Shown: positions 43,019-52,450 of the stretch, one piece after another | Position numbering within the stretch: position 1 is the first letter of the stretch | Layout of the letters: the number at the start of each line of letters is the position of its first letter | Origin: Burkholderiaceae bacterium | Lineage (GTDB): Bacteria > Pseudomonadota > Gammaproteobacteria > Burkholderiales > Burkholderiaceae_C | Assembly: GCA_024235915.1 (NCBI GenBank) | Contig: JACKLO010000025.1 | Span: 1 to 64,000, forward strand | Direction: 5' to 3' | DNA: 64,000 bases | Translations under genes and position numbers: made by a program | The notes under the pieces: generated by a model | The model's database searches: none | What the model was told of the DNA's origin: nothing | The model's input: only the letters and a program-made list of their open reading frames with translations

Positions 43019-44425
43019 ATGGGCGCCCGCGACACCCTGCTGGCCGCCGCGGCGGCCCACCTGGACGAAGGTCGCTTCGAGGCCGAGCTGGCGCGCCGCG
43101 TGGCCATCCGCAGTGCCAGCCAGGACGCCGACGCCGGGCCGGCGCTGCAGGCCTACCTGGCCGATGAGCTGGTGCCCACGCTGACGGCGCTGGGCTTCAC
43201 GCACACGATCCACGCCAACCCGGTGGCCGGCGGCGGCCCCTTCCTGATCGCCAAGCGCATCGAGGACCCGGCCCGCCCCACCGTGCTGATGTACGGCCAC
43301 GGCGACGTCATCCGCGGCCAGGACGCATCCTGGACCCGCGGCGCCGGCCCCTGGCAGCTGGCGCGCGACGGCGACCGGCTCTACGGCCGTGGCACGGCCG
43401 ACAACAAGGGCCAGCACAGCATCAACATCGCTGCGCTGGCGCAGGTGCTGGCAGCACGCCAGGCCGGCGGCGGGAAACTCGGCTTCAACCTCACCTGGCT
43501 TTTCGAGACCAGCGAAGAGACCGGGTCGCCCGGTCTGGCCGCGTTCTGTGCGGCCCAGCGGGAGGCGCTGCGCGCCGACGTGCTGATCGCCAGCGACGGG
43601 CCGCGCCTTACAGCCTCGAAGCCCACGGTGTTCCTGGGGTCCCGCGGTGTCGTCAACTTCGACCTGAAGCTGACGCTGCGCGACGGCGCCCACCACTCCG
43701 GCAACTGGGGCGGCCTGCTGCGCAACCCGGGCACGGTGCTGGCCAATGCCATCGCCAGCCTGGTGGACGGCCAGGGTCGCATCCGCATCGACGCCCTGCG
43801 TCCGCCGCCCATCCCGGCCAACGTGCGCGCGGCGCTGGCAGGCCTGGAAGTGGGCGGCAGCCCCGACGACCCGGTGGTCGACGCCGACTGGGGCGAGCCG
43901 GGCCTGACCCCGGCCGAGCGCGTGTTCGGCTGGAACACGCTGGAGGTGCTGGCCTACACCACCGGCAATCCAGCGCACCCGGTGAACGCCATCCCGCCTT
44001 CCGCTTCAGCCACGATGCACCTGCGCTTCGTGGTCGGCACCGATGTCTCCCGACTGGCCGACGTGGTGACCGCGCACCTGCAGGCACAGGGCTTCCCGCC
44101 GATCGAGATCAGTGTGGGCGAGGTGATGGAAGCCACACGGCTGGACCCGGACGACCCCTGGGTGCACTTCACGCTGGATTCCATCGCGCGCAGCACGGGA
44201 GCGAAGCCAGTGCTGCTGCCGAACCTGGGGGGTTCGCTGCCCAACGACGTGTTCGCGCACATCCTGGGCCTGCCCACGGTGTGGATCCCGCACAGCTACC
44301 CCGGCTGCCGTCAGCACGCGCCCGACGAACACCTGCTGCGCCCGGTGGCGCGCGAGGCGTTGCAGATCATGGCCGGGCTGTTCTGGGACCTGGCGGACTT
44401 CGACGGACGGCGAGCCGCCGCCTGA
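43019..44425 (+). CDS. M20-family metallopeptidase / deacylase
   Basis: The protein has 468 residues. Zinc ligands appear as VLMYGHGDV (His-x-Asp, about 92-100), LYGRGTADNKGQ (bridging Asp, about 122-133), LFETSEETGSPGL (general base Glu-Glu, about 161-173), and a final His in WIPHSYPGCRQHAPDEH. The dimerisation lid lies between about 200 and 320. M20 enzymes hydrolyse dipeptides, acylated amino acids or carbamoyl groups; the substrate is not clear. The bulky lid and length resemble M20 dipeptidases. It forms a unit with the ABM-domain gene. A hairpin after its stop separates it from the convergent marR gene. Confidence 0.9.
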   Translation: MGARDTLLAAAAAHLDEGRFEAELARRVAIRSASQDADAGPALQAYLADELVPTLTALGFTHTIHANPVAGGGPFLIAKRIEDPARPTVLMYGHGDVIRGQDASWTRGAGPWQLARDGDRLYGRGTADNKGQHSINIAALAQVLAARQAGGGKLGFNLTWLFETSEETGSPGLAAFCAAQREALRADVLIASDGPRLTASKPTVFLGSRGVVNFDLKLTLRDGAHHSGNWGGLLRNPGTVLANAIASLVDGQGRIRIDALRPPPIPANVRAALAGLEVGGSPDDPVVDADWGEPGLTPAERVFGWNTLEVLAYTTGNPAHPVNAIPPSASATMHLRFVVGTDVSRLADVVTAHLQAQGFPPIEISVGEVMEATRLDPDDPWVHFTLDSIARSTGAKPVLLPNLGGSLPNDVFAHILGLPTVWIPHSYPGCRQHAPDEHLLRPVAREALQIMAGLFWDLADFDGRRAAA

Positions 44426-44428
44426 CGT

Positions 44429-44446
44429 GTCGGGCTGCTGCCCGAC
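44429..44446. terminator. Possible shared terminator hairpin between convergent genes
   Basis: GTCGGG-CTGCTG-CCCGAC lies in the 35-base gap between the M20 gene and the convergent marR gene. It has 6-bp arms and no T-tract, so its role is only suggested by position. Confidence 0.35.
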
Positions 44447-44460
44447 CGTCAGCCCGAAAG

Positions 44461-44958
44461 TCAGCCCGGCTGCGCGCCCGCCAGCTTCTTCAACAGCCGC
44501 CGCAACGTCGTGCGCTCGGCGGCCGTCAGCGCCGCCTGCACCTCGTCTTCCATGTGCGCCGCCACGGCCTGCAGGCGACCGGCGAGCGCCGCGCCCTCGG
44601 CCGTGAGCGTGATGCGCACGGCGCGGCCGTCGTGCGGGTCGCGCCCGCGCTGCAGGAGGCCGCGCTCGGCCAACCGGTCCACCAGGGTGGTGACGTGCGG
44701 CGCCGGCATTCGCAGCGCATGGCGCACCTGCGTGGCCGAGGCGCGCTGGTTGGCCTGCAGCAGCATCAGCAACGTGAATTCCACGGGCCGCAGGCCGAAC
44801 GGGCCGCCCACGTGGCGGCGGAAGGCCGCCGTGGTGGGCACTTCGGCCAGCGCCAGCAGGTAGCCCAGCAGGTGGTCCAGCCCGCTCGACAACAGGGCGG
44901 CACCCGCGGGCACGGGCGCCGCCGCCGGCTCAGCGGCGCGGGACGATGACCTCGGCAT
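44461..44958 (-). CDS. MarR-family transcriptional regulator of the ferulate-type cluster
   Basis: The protein has 165 residues from ATG 44958, chosen because a longer start gives an implausible tail; it overlaps the feruloyl-CoA synthase end by 29 bases. The winged helix-turn-helix reads FTLLMLLQANQRASATQVRHALRMPAPHVTTLVDRL in outline, with wing GLLQRGRDPHDGRAVRITLT, the MarR DxRxxx wing signature. In related loci such regulators repress the pathway and release DNA when they bind a hydroxycinnamoyl-CoA. A clean palindrome at 47594-47608 in the divergent promoter region of the same cluster is the likely operator. Confidence 0.9.
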   Translation of the reverse strand: MPRSSSRAAEPAAAPVPAGAALLSSGLDHLLGYLLALAEVPTTAAFRRHVGGPFGLRPVEFTLLMLLQANQRASATQVRHALRMPAPHVTTLVDRLAERGLLQRGRDPHDGRAVRITLTAEGAALAGRLQAVAAHMEDEVQAALTAAERTTLRRLLKKLAGAQPG

Positions 44959-46789
44959 CCCGCGTCTCGGCGTACAGCCGCTCGACCTCGGCCCCACGGT
45001 GCGCCAGCACCGCGCGCTGGTTGATGGAGCCCTTGTCGGTGACCTCGCCGCGGTCGATGGACGGCGGCTCGGCCAGCAGCAGCGCCGCCGCCGGGCGCGT
45101 GGCGCTGCCGGTGCCCTCGGCCCACAGGCGGTCCATCAGCGCCTGGAAGGCCTCGCGCACGGCAGGCGCGGCCAGCACCTGCGTGGCGGTCCAGTCCTCC
45201 GGGAGGTTGAACTTGCGGCGGATGTCGGCCACCCGCGGGAACACCAGCAGGCCGATGAAGTCGCGGTTCAGGCCGGCCACCACCACGTCCTGCACCATCG
45301 GGTCCCCCGCAAGCACGACCTTGGCACGCAGCGGGCCCACGCTGACGAAGGTGCCGGTGGCGAGCTTGAAGTCCTCGGCGATGCGGCCGTCGAAGCGCAG
45401 GCCCTTCAGGGGGTCGGCCGGGTCCTTGAACACCACGGCGTCGCCGGTGCGGTAGAAGCCCTCGTCGTCAAAGGCCTCGGCCGTCTGCTCCGGCATGCGC
45501 CAGTAGCCGGGCATCACGTTCGGGCCCTTGAAGCGGATCTCGGTCTTGCCGCTGCCCTCGGCGTTGGGCACCAGCTTCACATCCACACCCGGCACCGGCA
45601 GGCCGATGTCGCCGCTCTGCACGTTGCTGCCCAGCGCGAAGGTGCATGACGGCGCGGTCTCCGTCATGCCCAGGCCGGTGAAGATGCAGATGCGTTCGCC
45701 GACGGTCTCTTCCCCCAGCCGGTCCAGGTGGTCCCAGACGGCCTGGCTGAGGCCGGCGCCGGCGAACATGAAGGCCTTGACGCGCGAATACAGCGTCTTG
45801 CGCAGGACCTCGTCGTGGTCCATCGCATTGGCGATCTCCTCGAAGCCCTTGGGCACGTTGAAGTAGATCGTCGGCGCGATCTCGCGCAGGTTGCGCAGCG
45901 TCTGCGCCATGCCGGCCGGCGTGGGCTTGCCGTCGTCGATGTACAGCGTGCCGCCGTTGTAGAGCACGATGCCGACGTTGTGGTTGCCGCCGAAGGTGTG
46001 GTTCCACGGCAGCCAGTCCACCAGCACCGGCGGTTCGCTGGCCAGGAAGGCGAAACACTGGCGGATCTGCTGCAGGTTGGCGCACAGCATGCGGTGCGTG
46101 TTGATCACGCCCTTGGGCTGCTTTGTGGAGCCGCTGGTGAACAGGAACTTGGCGATGGTGTCCGGGCCCACCGCCGCGTGCGCGGCCGCGGCTTCGGCCC
46201 CGGCAGGCGTGTCCAGCAGGCTGGCGAAGCGCTCGTACGCGCGGCCGTCCGGCAGTTCACCCTGGGTGAGCACCACCGCGGCGTCGGGCATGCAGGCAGC
46301 GATCGCACGGCCGTAGGCGGCGCCGTTGCTGGCGAACACCAGGCCCGGCGTCAGCGTGCCCAGGATCTGGCGCAGCTTGCCGAAATCCTGCGACACGGTG
46401 GCATACGCCGGCGAGATGGGCGCATAGGGCACACCCACCCACATCGCGCCCAGCGCCAGGGTCAGGTGCTCGAGGTCGTTCTCCGACAGGATCGCCACCG
46501 GCCGCTCGGCCGACAGGCCGTGCTTGAGCAGCGCCTGGCCCACACGCTGCGCGCGGTCCAGCATCTGGGCGTAGGTGATGGTGACCCAGGCACCGTCGGC
46601 ACCGCAGCGGGCGACGAAGACGCGGTCGGGCGTGGTGGCGGCCCAATGTTCGAGACGGTCGGTCAGGCGCGCCGGGAAGTCGCCCAGGGTGTCGCTGGAG
46701 CGCAGCACCTGGGTACCGTCGGCGCGCGTCTCCAGCGTGGCGTGCAGCACGCCGCCGACGTCCGCCTGCCGGTACTTCACCGCGCTCAT
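44930..46789 (-). CDS. fcs: Feruloyl-CoA synthase (hydroxycinnamate-CoA ligase)
   Basis: The protein has 619 residues. It belongs to the AMP-binding ligases: KFLFTSGSTKQPKGV (P-loop, about 215-229), VDWLPWNHTFGGNHN (about 258-272), FTGLGMTETAPS (about 377-388) and FYRTGDAVVF. The VDWLPWNHTFGGNHN block and overall length match feruloyl-CoA synthases. It would activate ferulate, p-coumarate or caffeate with CoA and ATP in the cytoplasm. Its start overlaps the crotonase stop as ATGA, linking it to the hydratase/lyase step. The terminal Lys in VTDKGSINQRAVL is the conserved catalytic Lys of the C-terminal domain. Confidence 0.93.
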   Translation of the reverse strand: MSAVKYRQADVGGVLHATLETRADGTQVLRSSDTLGDFPARLTDRLEHWAATTPDRVFVARCGADGAWVTITYAQMLDRAQRVGQALLKHGLSAERPVAILSENDLEHLTLALGAMWVGVPYAPISPAYATVSQDFGKLRQILGTLTPGLVFASNGAAYGRAIAACMPDAAVVLTQGELPDGRAYERFASLLDTPAGAEAAAAHAAVGPDTIAKFLFTSGSTKQPKGVINTHRMLCANLQQIRQCFAFLASEPPVLVDWLPWNHTFGGNHNVGIVLYNGGTLYIDDGKPTPAGMAQTLRNLREIAPTIYFNVPKGFEEIANAMDHDEVLRKTLYSRVKAFMFAGAGLSQAVWDHLDRLGEETVGERICIFTGLGMTETAPSCTFALGSNVQSGDIGLPVPGVDVKLVPNAEGSGKTEIRFKGPNVMPGYWRMPEQTAEAFDDEGFYRTGDAVVFKDPADPLKGLRFDGRIAEDFKLATGTFVSVGPLRAKVVLAGDPMVQDVVVAGLNRDFIGLLVFPRVADIRRKFNLPEDWTATQVLAAPAVREAFQALMDRLWAEGTGSATRPAAALLLAEPPSIDRGEVTDKGSINQRAVLAHRGAEVERLYAETRDAEVIVPRR

Positions 46790-47568
46790 TGCGGCTTCTC
46801 CACCTTGGCCGCGCGCTTCTCCAGGAAGGCGCGCAGGCGCTCCTTGGCCGCCGGCTCGCCCTGGGCGATGGCGGCCACCAACGACTCGACGAACAGGCCC
46901 TGCTCCGGCGCCAGTTCGGCGATGCGCGGCAGCGCCTGGATCACGGCGTAGTTGGACATCGGCGCGTTGGCGGCAATCTTCTGCGCCAGCGCCAGGCCCT
47001 TGGCCAGGCCCTCGCCTGGCTGCACCAGGTAGGTGGACAGGCCCATGGCCTGCGCCTCCTCGGCGTCCAGCACACGGCCGGTGAGCATCATGTCAGCCAC
47101 CCGCGCCGCGCCGATCAGCCGCGGCACGCGCACCGAGCCGCCGCCGCCGACGAAGATGCCGCGCTGGCCTTCGGGGAAGGCGTAGAAGGCGTTGTTCTCC
47201 GCCACGCGCACATGGCAGGCCGCGGCGATCTCCAGCCCGCCACCGACCACCGCGCCGTGCAGCACCGCCACCACGGGCACCGGTGAATACTGGATGCGGT
47301 CCAGCGCCGAATGCCATCCGCGCGAGTGCAGGATGCCCTGGAAGACGTTGCGCTCGCTGAGTTCCGACAGGTCCAGCCCGGCGCAGAAGTGTTCGCCATG
47401 GCCGCTGAGCACGATGGCGCGCACGTCGGCCGGGATGGCCGAGAACTGCGCATCGAGCGCGGCGATGAGCGCATCATTGGCCGCGTTGCGCTTGGCCGGG
47501 CGGTTCAGGGCCAGGTGCAGCACGTCGCCGTGGCGGCTGCTCTGGATCAGGGATTCGGTCTCGGCCAT
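46786..47568 (-). CDS. Enoyl-CoA hydratase/isomerase (crotonase) family, ferulate-type pathway
   Basis: The protein has 260 residues. ATG 47568 is preferred because GGAGA stands nine bases upstream; an upstream ATG (47583) gives a five-residue extension. Crotonase motifs are LNRPAKRNA, the oxyanion segment GHGEHFCAGLDLSELSE and AVVGGGLEIAAACHVRVAE, and YAFPEGQRGIFVGGGGSVRVPRLIG. It is not a typical hydroxycinnamoyl-CoA hydratase-lyase (Ech/FerB) by eye, because the signature with a Tyr/Glu pair cannot be fixed. It is coupled to feruloyl-CoA synthase and may hydrate the CoA thioester. A MarR-type operator lies just upstream. Confidence 0.9.
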   Translation of the reverse strand: MAETESLIQSSRHGDVLHLALNRPAKRNAANDALIAALDAQFSAIPADVRAIVLSGHGEHFCAGLDLSELSERNVFQGILHSRGWHSALDRIQYSPVPVVAVLHGAVVGGGLEIAAACHVRVAENNAFYAFPEGQRGIFVGGGGSVRVPRLIGAARVADMMLTGRVLDAEEAQAMGLSTYLVQPGEGLAKGLALAQKIAANAPMSNYAVIQALPRIAELAPEQGLFVESLVAAIAQGEPAAKERLRAFLEKRAAKVEKPQ

Positions 47569-47593
47569 CGCGTCGGTCTCCATCGACAAAGTA

Positions 47594-47608
47594 CTTACAT
47601 TATGTAAG
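47594..47608. promoter_or_regulatory. MarR-type operator in the divergent crotonase/amidohydrolase promoter
   Basis: CTTACATTATGTAAG is a palindrome with perfect 7-bp arms around a single T. It is AT-rich in a very GC-rich context and lies between the two divergent start regions (26 bases from the crotonase start, 39 from the amidohydrolase start). The MarR gene of the same cluster is the obvious candidate ligand. Confidence 0.7.
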
Positions 47609-47646
47609 CATCACGCCTGAGCAAGCAAGTCCGCAGGAGCAAGGCC

Positions 47647-48525
47647 ATGAACATCGACGACCTGGTCGCCATCGACATCCACACGCACGCCGAGGTGTCG
47701 TGCTGGAACCCGTTCGACAACTATGGCGAGGAGTACGACCGCGCCGCCGACAAGTACTTCGGCTCCAACCGGCGGCCGACGATCGCCGAGACGATCGAGT
47801 ACTACCGCAAGATCAAGGTCGGCCTGGTGATGTTCACCGTGGACAGCGAGAGCCAGCTCGGCCGCCGCCGCATCCCCAACGAGGAGATCGCCGAGGCCGC
47901 GGCGCAGAACAGCGACATGATGATCGCCTTCGGCAGCATCGACCCCCACAAGGGCAAGATGGGAGCGCGTGAGGCACGACGGCTGATCACCGAGCACGGG
48001 GTGAAGGGGTTCAAGTTCCACCCCACGGTGCAGGGCTTCCTGCCCTACGACCGCATGGCCTGGCCGCTGTACGAGGTGATCGCCGAGTACAAGCTGCCCG
48101 CCATCTTCCACAGCGGCCACAGCGGCATCGGCAGCGGCATGCGCTGCGGTGGCGGCCTGCGGATCCAGAACAGCAACCCGATGCTGCTAGAAGACGTGGC
48201 GATCGACTTCCCCGACATGAACATCATCGTCGCCCACCCCAGCTGGCCCTGGCAGGACGAGGCGCTGAGCCTGGCGCTGCACAAGCCCAACGTCTACATC
48301 GACCTCAGCGGCTGGAGCCCCAAGTACTTTCCGCCGCAACTCGTGCAGTACGCCAACACGCTGCTGAAGGACCGCATGCTCTTCGGCAGTGACTTTCCAC
48401 TGATCACGCCCGAGCGCTGGATGAAGGACTTCGACGAAGCCGGCTTCAAGGACAAGGTCAAGCCCGGCATCCTGAAGGACAACGCGGCGCGGCTGCTGGG
48501 ACTGAAGCCGGCGGCGGTCGCCTGA
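47647..48525 (+). CDS. Amidohydrolase family (amidohydrolase_2) protein of the ferulate-type cluster
   Basis: The protein has 292 residues; ATG 47647 follows AGGAG by nine bases. The metal site begins with AIDIHTHAE (His-x-His, about 9-17), then FKFHPTVQGF (His, about 123), a second His in AIFHSGHSG (about 152-160), and a final Asp in MLFGSDFPLI (about 247). This is the amidohydrolase_2 fold shared with 2-pyrone, 4-oxalomesaconate and gamma-resorcylate-type (de)carboxylases and hydrolases. In comparable clusters such a gene sits next to feruloyl-CoA synthase; a role in side-chain removal is inference. It is divergent from the crotonase gene and shares its operator. Confidence 0.88.
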   Translation: MNIDDLVAIDIHTHAEVSCWNPFDNYGEEYDRAADKYFGSNRRPTIAETIEYYRKIKVGLVMFTVDSESQLGRRRIPNEEIAEAAAQNSDMMIAFGSIDPHKGKMGAREARRLITEHGVKGFKFHPTVQGFLPYDRMAWPLYEVIAEYKLPAIFHSGHSGIGSGMRCGGGLRIQNSNPMLLEDVAIDFPDMNIIVAHPSWPWQDEALSLALHKPNVYIDLSGWSPKYFPPQLVQYANTLLKDRMLFGSDFPLITPERWMKDFDEAGFKDKVKPGILKDNAARLLGLKPAAVA

Positions 48526-48579
48526 CCACGTTCTGATTTGGGCGTGGCGAGGCGGCCAGCCGCGCCGCCGCCAGGCCGC

Positions 48580-49170
48580 TCACTCCAGCCTGAAGCCGGC
48601 GTGGCAGGCCACGCAGGTCTGCGTCAAGCCGGCCAGTGCCGCCTGGGCGCTGCGCAGGTCGCCCGTGGCGCCCGCATCCCGCGCCGCCACGGCCAGGCGG
48701 CTGGCGCTGCGGTGCATGGCGGTGCCGGCGGCCTGCATGGCCGGCGGCATGAAGCGAGCCACCTCGTGCGCGCCATGGTCGTGCAGCGACGACATGCCCA
48801 GGCGGCGCTCCGCCGTGTCGGCCGCAGCATCCCATCGGCCGTCGGCCAGGGCCTGCTGGATCTCCGCCAGCGCCGCCAGGTGGTCGCGCATGTTGGCCAA
48901 TGTGTGGGCTCGCATCGGGGGTGGAAACTGGACCGGCACACGCGCGTCCGGTGGCAGCATCCCGGCGTGGCCACCGTGGCCCGCATGATCGTCGGCGGCA
49001 GCCATATGGGCGCCGGCATGGGCGCCAGCATGGGCGCTGGCATGGACACCGGCAGGCATGCCCATGTGGGCCGCGTGTTCATGCGGAACCGGGTGCTCGG
49101 CGGCACAGCCGGCGAGCAGGGCCGCAGCGGCAAGGGTCGGGGCGAAGGAAAGATGGCCAAGCCGAGTCAT
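48580..49170 (-). CDS. His/Met-rich lipoprotein with C-terminal CxxCH haem motif
   Basis: The protein has 196 residues; ATG 49170 gives a lipoprotein signal ending LLAGCAAE (lipobox Cys about 21). The next 60 residues are rich in His and Met (EHAAHMGMPAGVHA, AHAGAHAGAHMAAADDHAGH), which looks suited to metal binding. The C-terminal part is helical and ends with TCVACHAGFRLE, one c-type haem site close to the end, as in cytochrome c' / c-556-like four-helix proteins. It is probably an anchored periplasmic cytochrome. No partner gene is adjacent. Family assignment beyond a haem-binding lipoprotein is uncertain. Confidence 0.78.
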   Translation of the reverse strand: MTRLGHLSFAPTLAAAALLAGCAAEHPVPHEHAAHMGMPAGVHASAHAGAHAGAHMAAADDHAGHGGHAGMLPPDARVPVQFPPPMRAHTLANMRDHLAALAEIQQALADGRWDAAADTAERRLGMSSLHDHGAHEVARFMPPAMQAAGTAMHRSASRLAVAARDAGATGDLRSAQAALAGLTQTCVACHAGFRLE

Positions 49171-49417
49171 GCGCGCATCTTGCACGCTGTCGATGCCCGG
49201 CGCCACCGCGCGGGGGTGCCGGCGGCAGGCGGGATGACCACACCGCCGGACTTCAGCGCACACAGAGCAACGAACCAGCCGATCCCAGCAGACGCCACAC
49301 CCACGCCCACTGTCGATTCACGCCGCCGGGCTGCACTTCGTCGCAGCGCCCTGGCCTGCAGCGCAGGCCGGCGGCACAGTCACGCCATCGACAACCCGCG
49401 CCACCAGGAGCTTCACC

Positions 49418-49771
49418 ATGCGCCCGATCAAGGACCTCACCGACGCCGTCACCATGCCGCTGCGCGCGCTGTTTGTGGTGGGCATCTGCTGGGCCATCAA
49501 CGCCATGACCTCTCCGGGCCACTGGTGGGTCTGGTGGGTGGCGCTGGGCATGGGCATCGCCACCCTGGTGGCCTGGGCCCGCGGCCTGCGCACGGCCCTG
49601 GTGCTGGCCCTGGTGTACTTCGGCGGGCGCTGGATCTACCGACGCTACGGTGAAGGCGCCCGCGCGGCCTTCGACCAATGGGCGCAGCGCACGCAGCCGA
49701 AGGCCGCCGAAGTGGTGCAGGCCTTCCTGCAGCCGGGCCAGCGCTTCGGCAGCGACGGCGTGCGGCACTGA
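49418..49771 (+). CDS. Small membrane protein, unknown function
   Basis: The protein has 117 residues with two or three hydrophobic segments: MPLRALFVVGICWAINAM, WWVWWVALGMGIATLVAWA and TALVLALVYFGGRWIY. The first and second have the layout of the 2TM domain seen in small bacterial proteins of unknown role. The last 40 residues are polar. ATG 49418 is preceded by a weak AGGAG. It is convergent with the broken hybrid kinase gene and shares no operon. I do not recognise a functional family. Confidence 0.7.
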   Translation: MRPIKDLTDAVTMPLRALFVVGICWAINAMTSPGHWWVWWVALGMGIATLVAWARGLRTALVLALVYFGGRWIYRRYGEGARAAFDQWAQRTQPKAAEVVQAFLQPGQRFGSDGVRH

Positions 49772-49799
49772 GTCGCAGTGGCCTCGCGGCTGAGTGGGC

Positions 49800-52214
49800 T
49801 CAGACCGCCGGCTCGGCCGGCAGCAACTCGTGCAGTTGCTGCGGCAGTTCCTCCAGCGTGCGCTCCTTGCGCAGCACGCGGCGCACACCGGCGGCCGCCA
49901 TGCCGGCGGTGAGCTGCTCGGAGACGTAGCCGGTGCTCACGATCACCGGCAGGTCCGGCCGCAGCAGCTTCATGGCCGACGCCAGGTCCAGGCCCGTGCC
50001 GTCGGGCATGCTGTAGTCGGTGACCACCGCATCGAAGGCGGCGGGGTCCGTGCGGAACAGCGACAAGGCCTCGGCCACGCCACCCCGTACCGTGACGCGC
50101 CAGCCGTCGCGCCGCAGCAGCTGGTCCACCATGGTGGCCATCACGTCGTCGTCGTCCACATAGAGCACATGACGGCCATGCCCCTGCAGGGCATCCGCCG
50201 TCGCCGGCACCACGCTTGCGTTGGGCTCGGGCTCCAGCGGCAGCAGCGCGCCAGGCTGGGTGTCCTGCCGGGTCTGCAACGGCAGGTAGACGTGGAAGGT
50301 GGCCCCCTGGCCCGGGGCCGTGTCCACACGGATGCGCCCCTCGTGGGCGCGCACGATGCCGTGCACCACCGACAGGCCCAGCCCCGTGCCCTGGCCCGGC
50401 GCCTTGGTGGTGAAGAAGGGTTCAAAGATGCGCGCCAGCGTGGCCGGGCTCATGCCAGGGCCGTTGTCGCGCACCCACAGGTGCGCCCAGCCGGGCGATT
50501 CGATCGCGGCCGCGTCGTCGTCATGCGCATCGTCGCCCGATGCGGCAGGCGCCACGGCGTCCAGCCCCACCTCCACGTTGCCACCGGCATCGCCCAAGGC
50601 ATGCCAGGCGTTGGTGCACAGGTTCATCAGCACCTGCTGCATCTGCGTGCCATCCACCGCCACCTGCAGCGGCGCGTCGTGCAGGCGGGCCTGCAGGTGC
50701 ACACGCGCCGGCAGGGTGGCGCGCAGCAAGGCCAGCGACTCCTCCACCAGCGGACGCAGCGGCTGCGTCACCCGCTGCTGCGGCTGCCGGCGGCTGAAGG
50801 CCAGGATCTGCTGCACCAGGTCGCGCGCACGCAGGCCGGATCTGCGGATCTGCTCCAGCCCGGCCCGCGCCGGGTGGCCGGCCGGCAGATCGGTCTGCGC
50901 CAGCACGGCATGGCCCAGGATGGCGCCCAGCACGTTGTTGAAGTCGTGCGCCACGCCGCCGGCCAGCGTGCCCAGCGACTCCATCTTCTGCGCTTCGCGC
51001 AACTGCGCCTCCAGCGCCAGCCGCTGCTGCTCGGCGGTGTGGCGTTCGGTGATGTCGCGCGCCACCCCCAAGCACCCCGATCAGCCGCCCAGCATCGTCC
51101 AGCACCGGTGTCTTGATGGTCTCGAACAGGCCGCGGTAGCCATCGGCCGCGAATCTCAGCCATTCCTCGTTCACGCTGGGGCCGCCGGCGCGCATGGCCT
51201 TGAGGTCGTGGTGGCGGAAGAAGTCCGCCAGCTCCGCGGAGACGAAGTCGCGGTCGGTGTGGCCCACGATCTGCTCGCGGCTGGCGTTGTAGAGGCGTTC
51301 GATGCGCGGGTTGCAGTCGAGGTAGACGCCGTTCTCGTCCTTCAGCCAGAGCAGGTCCGGGATGGTCGCCAACGTCGTCCGCAACTGGCTCTGCGCCTGG
51401 GCCAGTTCGCGGTAGGGGCGATCGATCGTGGCCACGAAGATGGCGGAATAGAGGTAGGCATAGCCGACCACCTTGTAGGCGTGGCCGAGCATGTTGTAGT
51501 GGTCGGTGACGTCGGCATACAGCGTGAAGCAGACCTCGCCCAGCGCCATCGCCACGCCGGCGATGAACAGGTGCGCCACATCGAAGGGGCTGGCGGCACG
51601 GGCACGCACGAGCAGCAGCACCGGCACGGCCCCATAGGCCAGCACGAGCACGACCTCCCAACCGACCTTCAGGCGCGTCAGCACCTGTCCTGGGACGAAC
51701 ATCGGCGGCAGTGCCTGGGGCCAGAGCAGCACGGTCAGGAAGGCGCCCGCCACCATGGCCAGCACGACGACCAAGGCCACACTGCCGTTGGCCCGCACGG
51801 ATCCACGCCAGGGCAGGCCCAGCACGATGCCCAGCAACCCCAACGCAGCCAGGCTGCGCGCCAGCATCCAGAAGACGATGGCCTTGTCCGGGCTGCTGGG
51901 GGTGACGAGATCCGGCATGCCGGCAAACGACAACGCATGCCCCAGGTCGAGCAGGGCCACGCCCAGGAACGCCGCCCCGAGCCAGGCCGCATCGGGCCGG
52001 CCATGGCGCCGCAGGCCGCTCCAGGTCACCGCGAGACCATGGCCGAGGCCACGATGGACACCAGTTCCACCAGCAGATGCACGGCCGCATAGCCGGCCAG
52101 ACCGCGCATCCAGGACGGTGGCGGCAGCGCCACCACCAGCGCCAGGACGGCGCCCAGCGCCACCACCACGGGGGTGGCCCGCCGGATCGATGCATGACGG
52201 GGTTCGTGCAGCAT
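49800..52214 (-). pseudogene. MASE3-PAS-histidine kinase-receiver hybrid sensor, split by two frameshifts
   Basis: The pieces read in order as one protein of about 800 residues. The N-terminus (start ATG 52214) begins a MASE3 membrane sensor with LLVELVSIVASAMV, then stops at TGA 52026. A one-base shift continues MASE3 (FLGVALLDLGHALSFAGMPD), seven helices, a PAS domain (LATIPDLLWLKDENGVYLD) and a second PAS end. At a run of five C (51065-51069) the frame shifts back to ARDITERHTAEQQR. The kinase follows: LAGGVAHDFNNVLGAILGH, HATPase RIFEPFFTTKAPGQGTGLG, then a receiver (VLYVDDDD, VVTDYSMPDGTG). The first and last pieces are in the same frame. Either the gene is inactivated or the assembly has two indels. 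Confidence 0.8.
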
Positions 52215-52450
52215 GCGCTTGCTCAGGATCAAGCGCCACCGAAGCGACCGATGCGGTTCATCGTCACACCAATGTCGGCGTAAGCCAAGCGAAATGTAGA
52301 AGGGTGTGAGAAGTCCCTTGACGTGCCTCAAGTGGAATGGAGCCATTTCATCGCCGACCTCGGGAAACCCCAGGGTGTACCTGGCCGACAGCCCTTCGTC
52401 CTTGCGACGTTTGCCGCTGGACGCGGCGGGCTTCACCCGGATCGGGGCGT

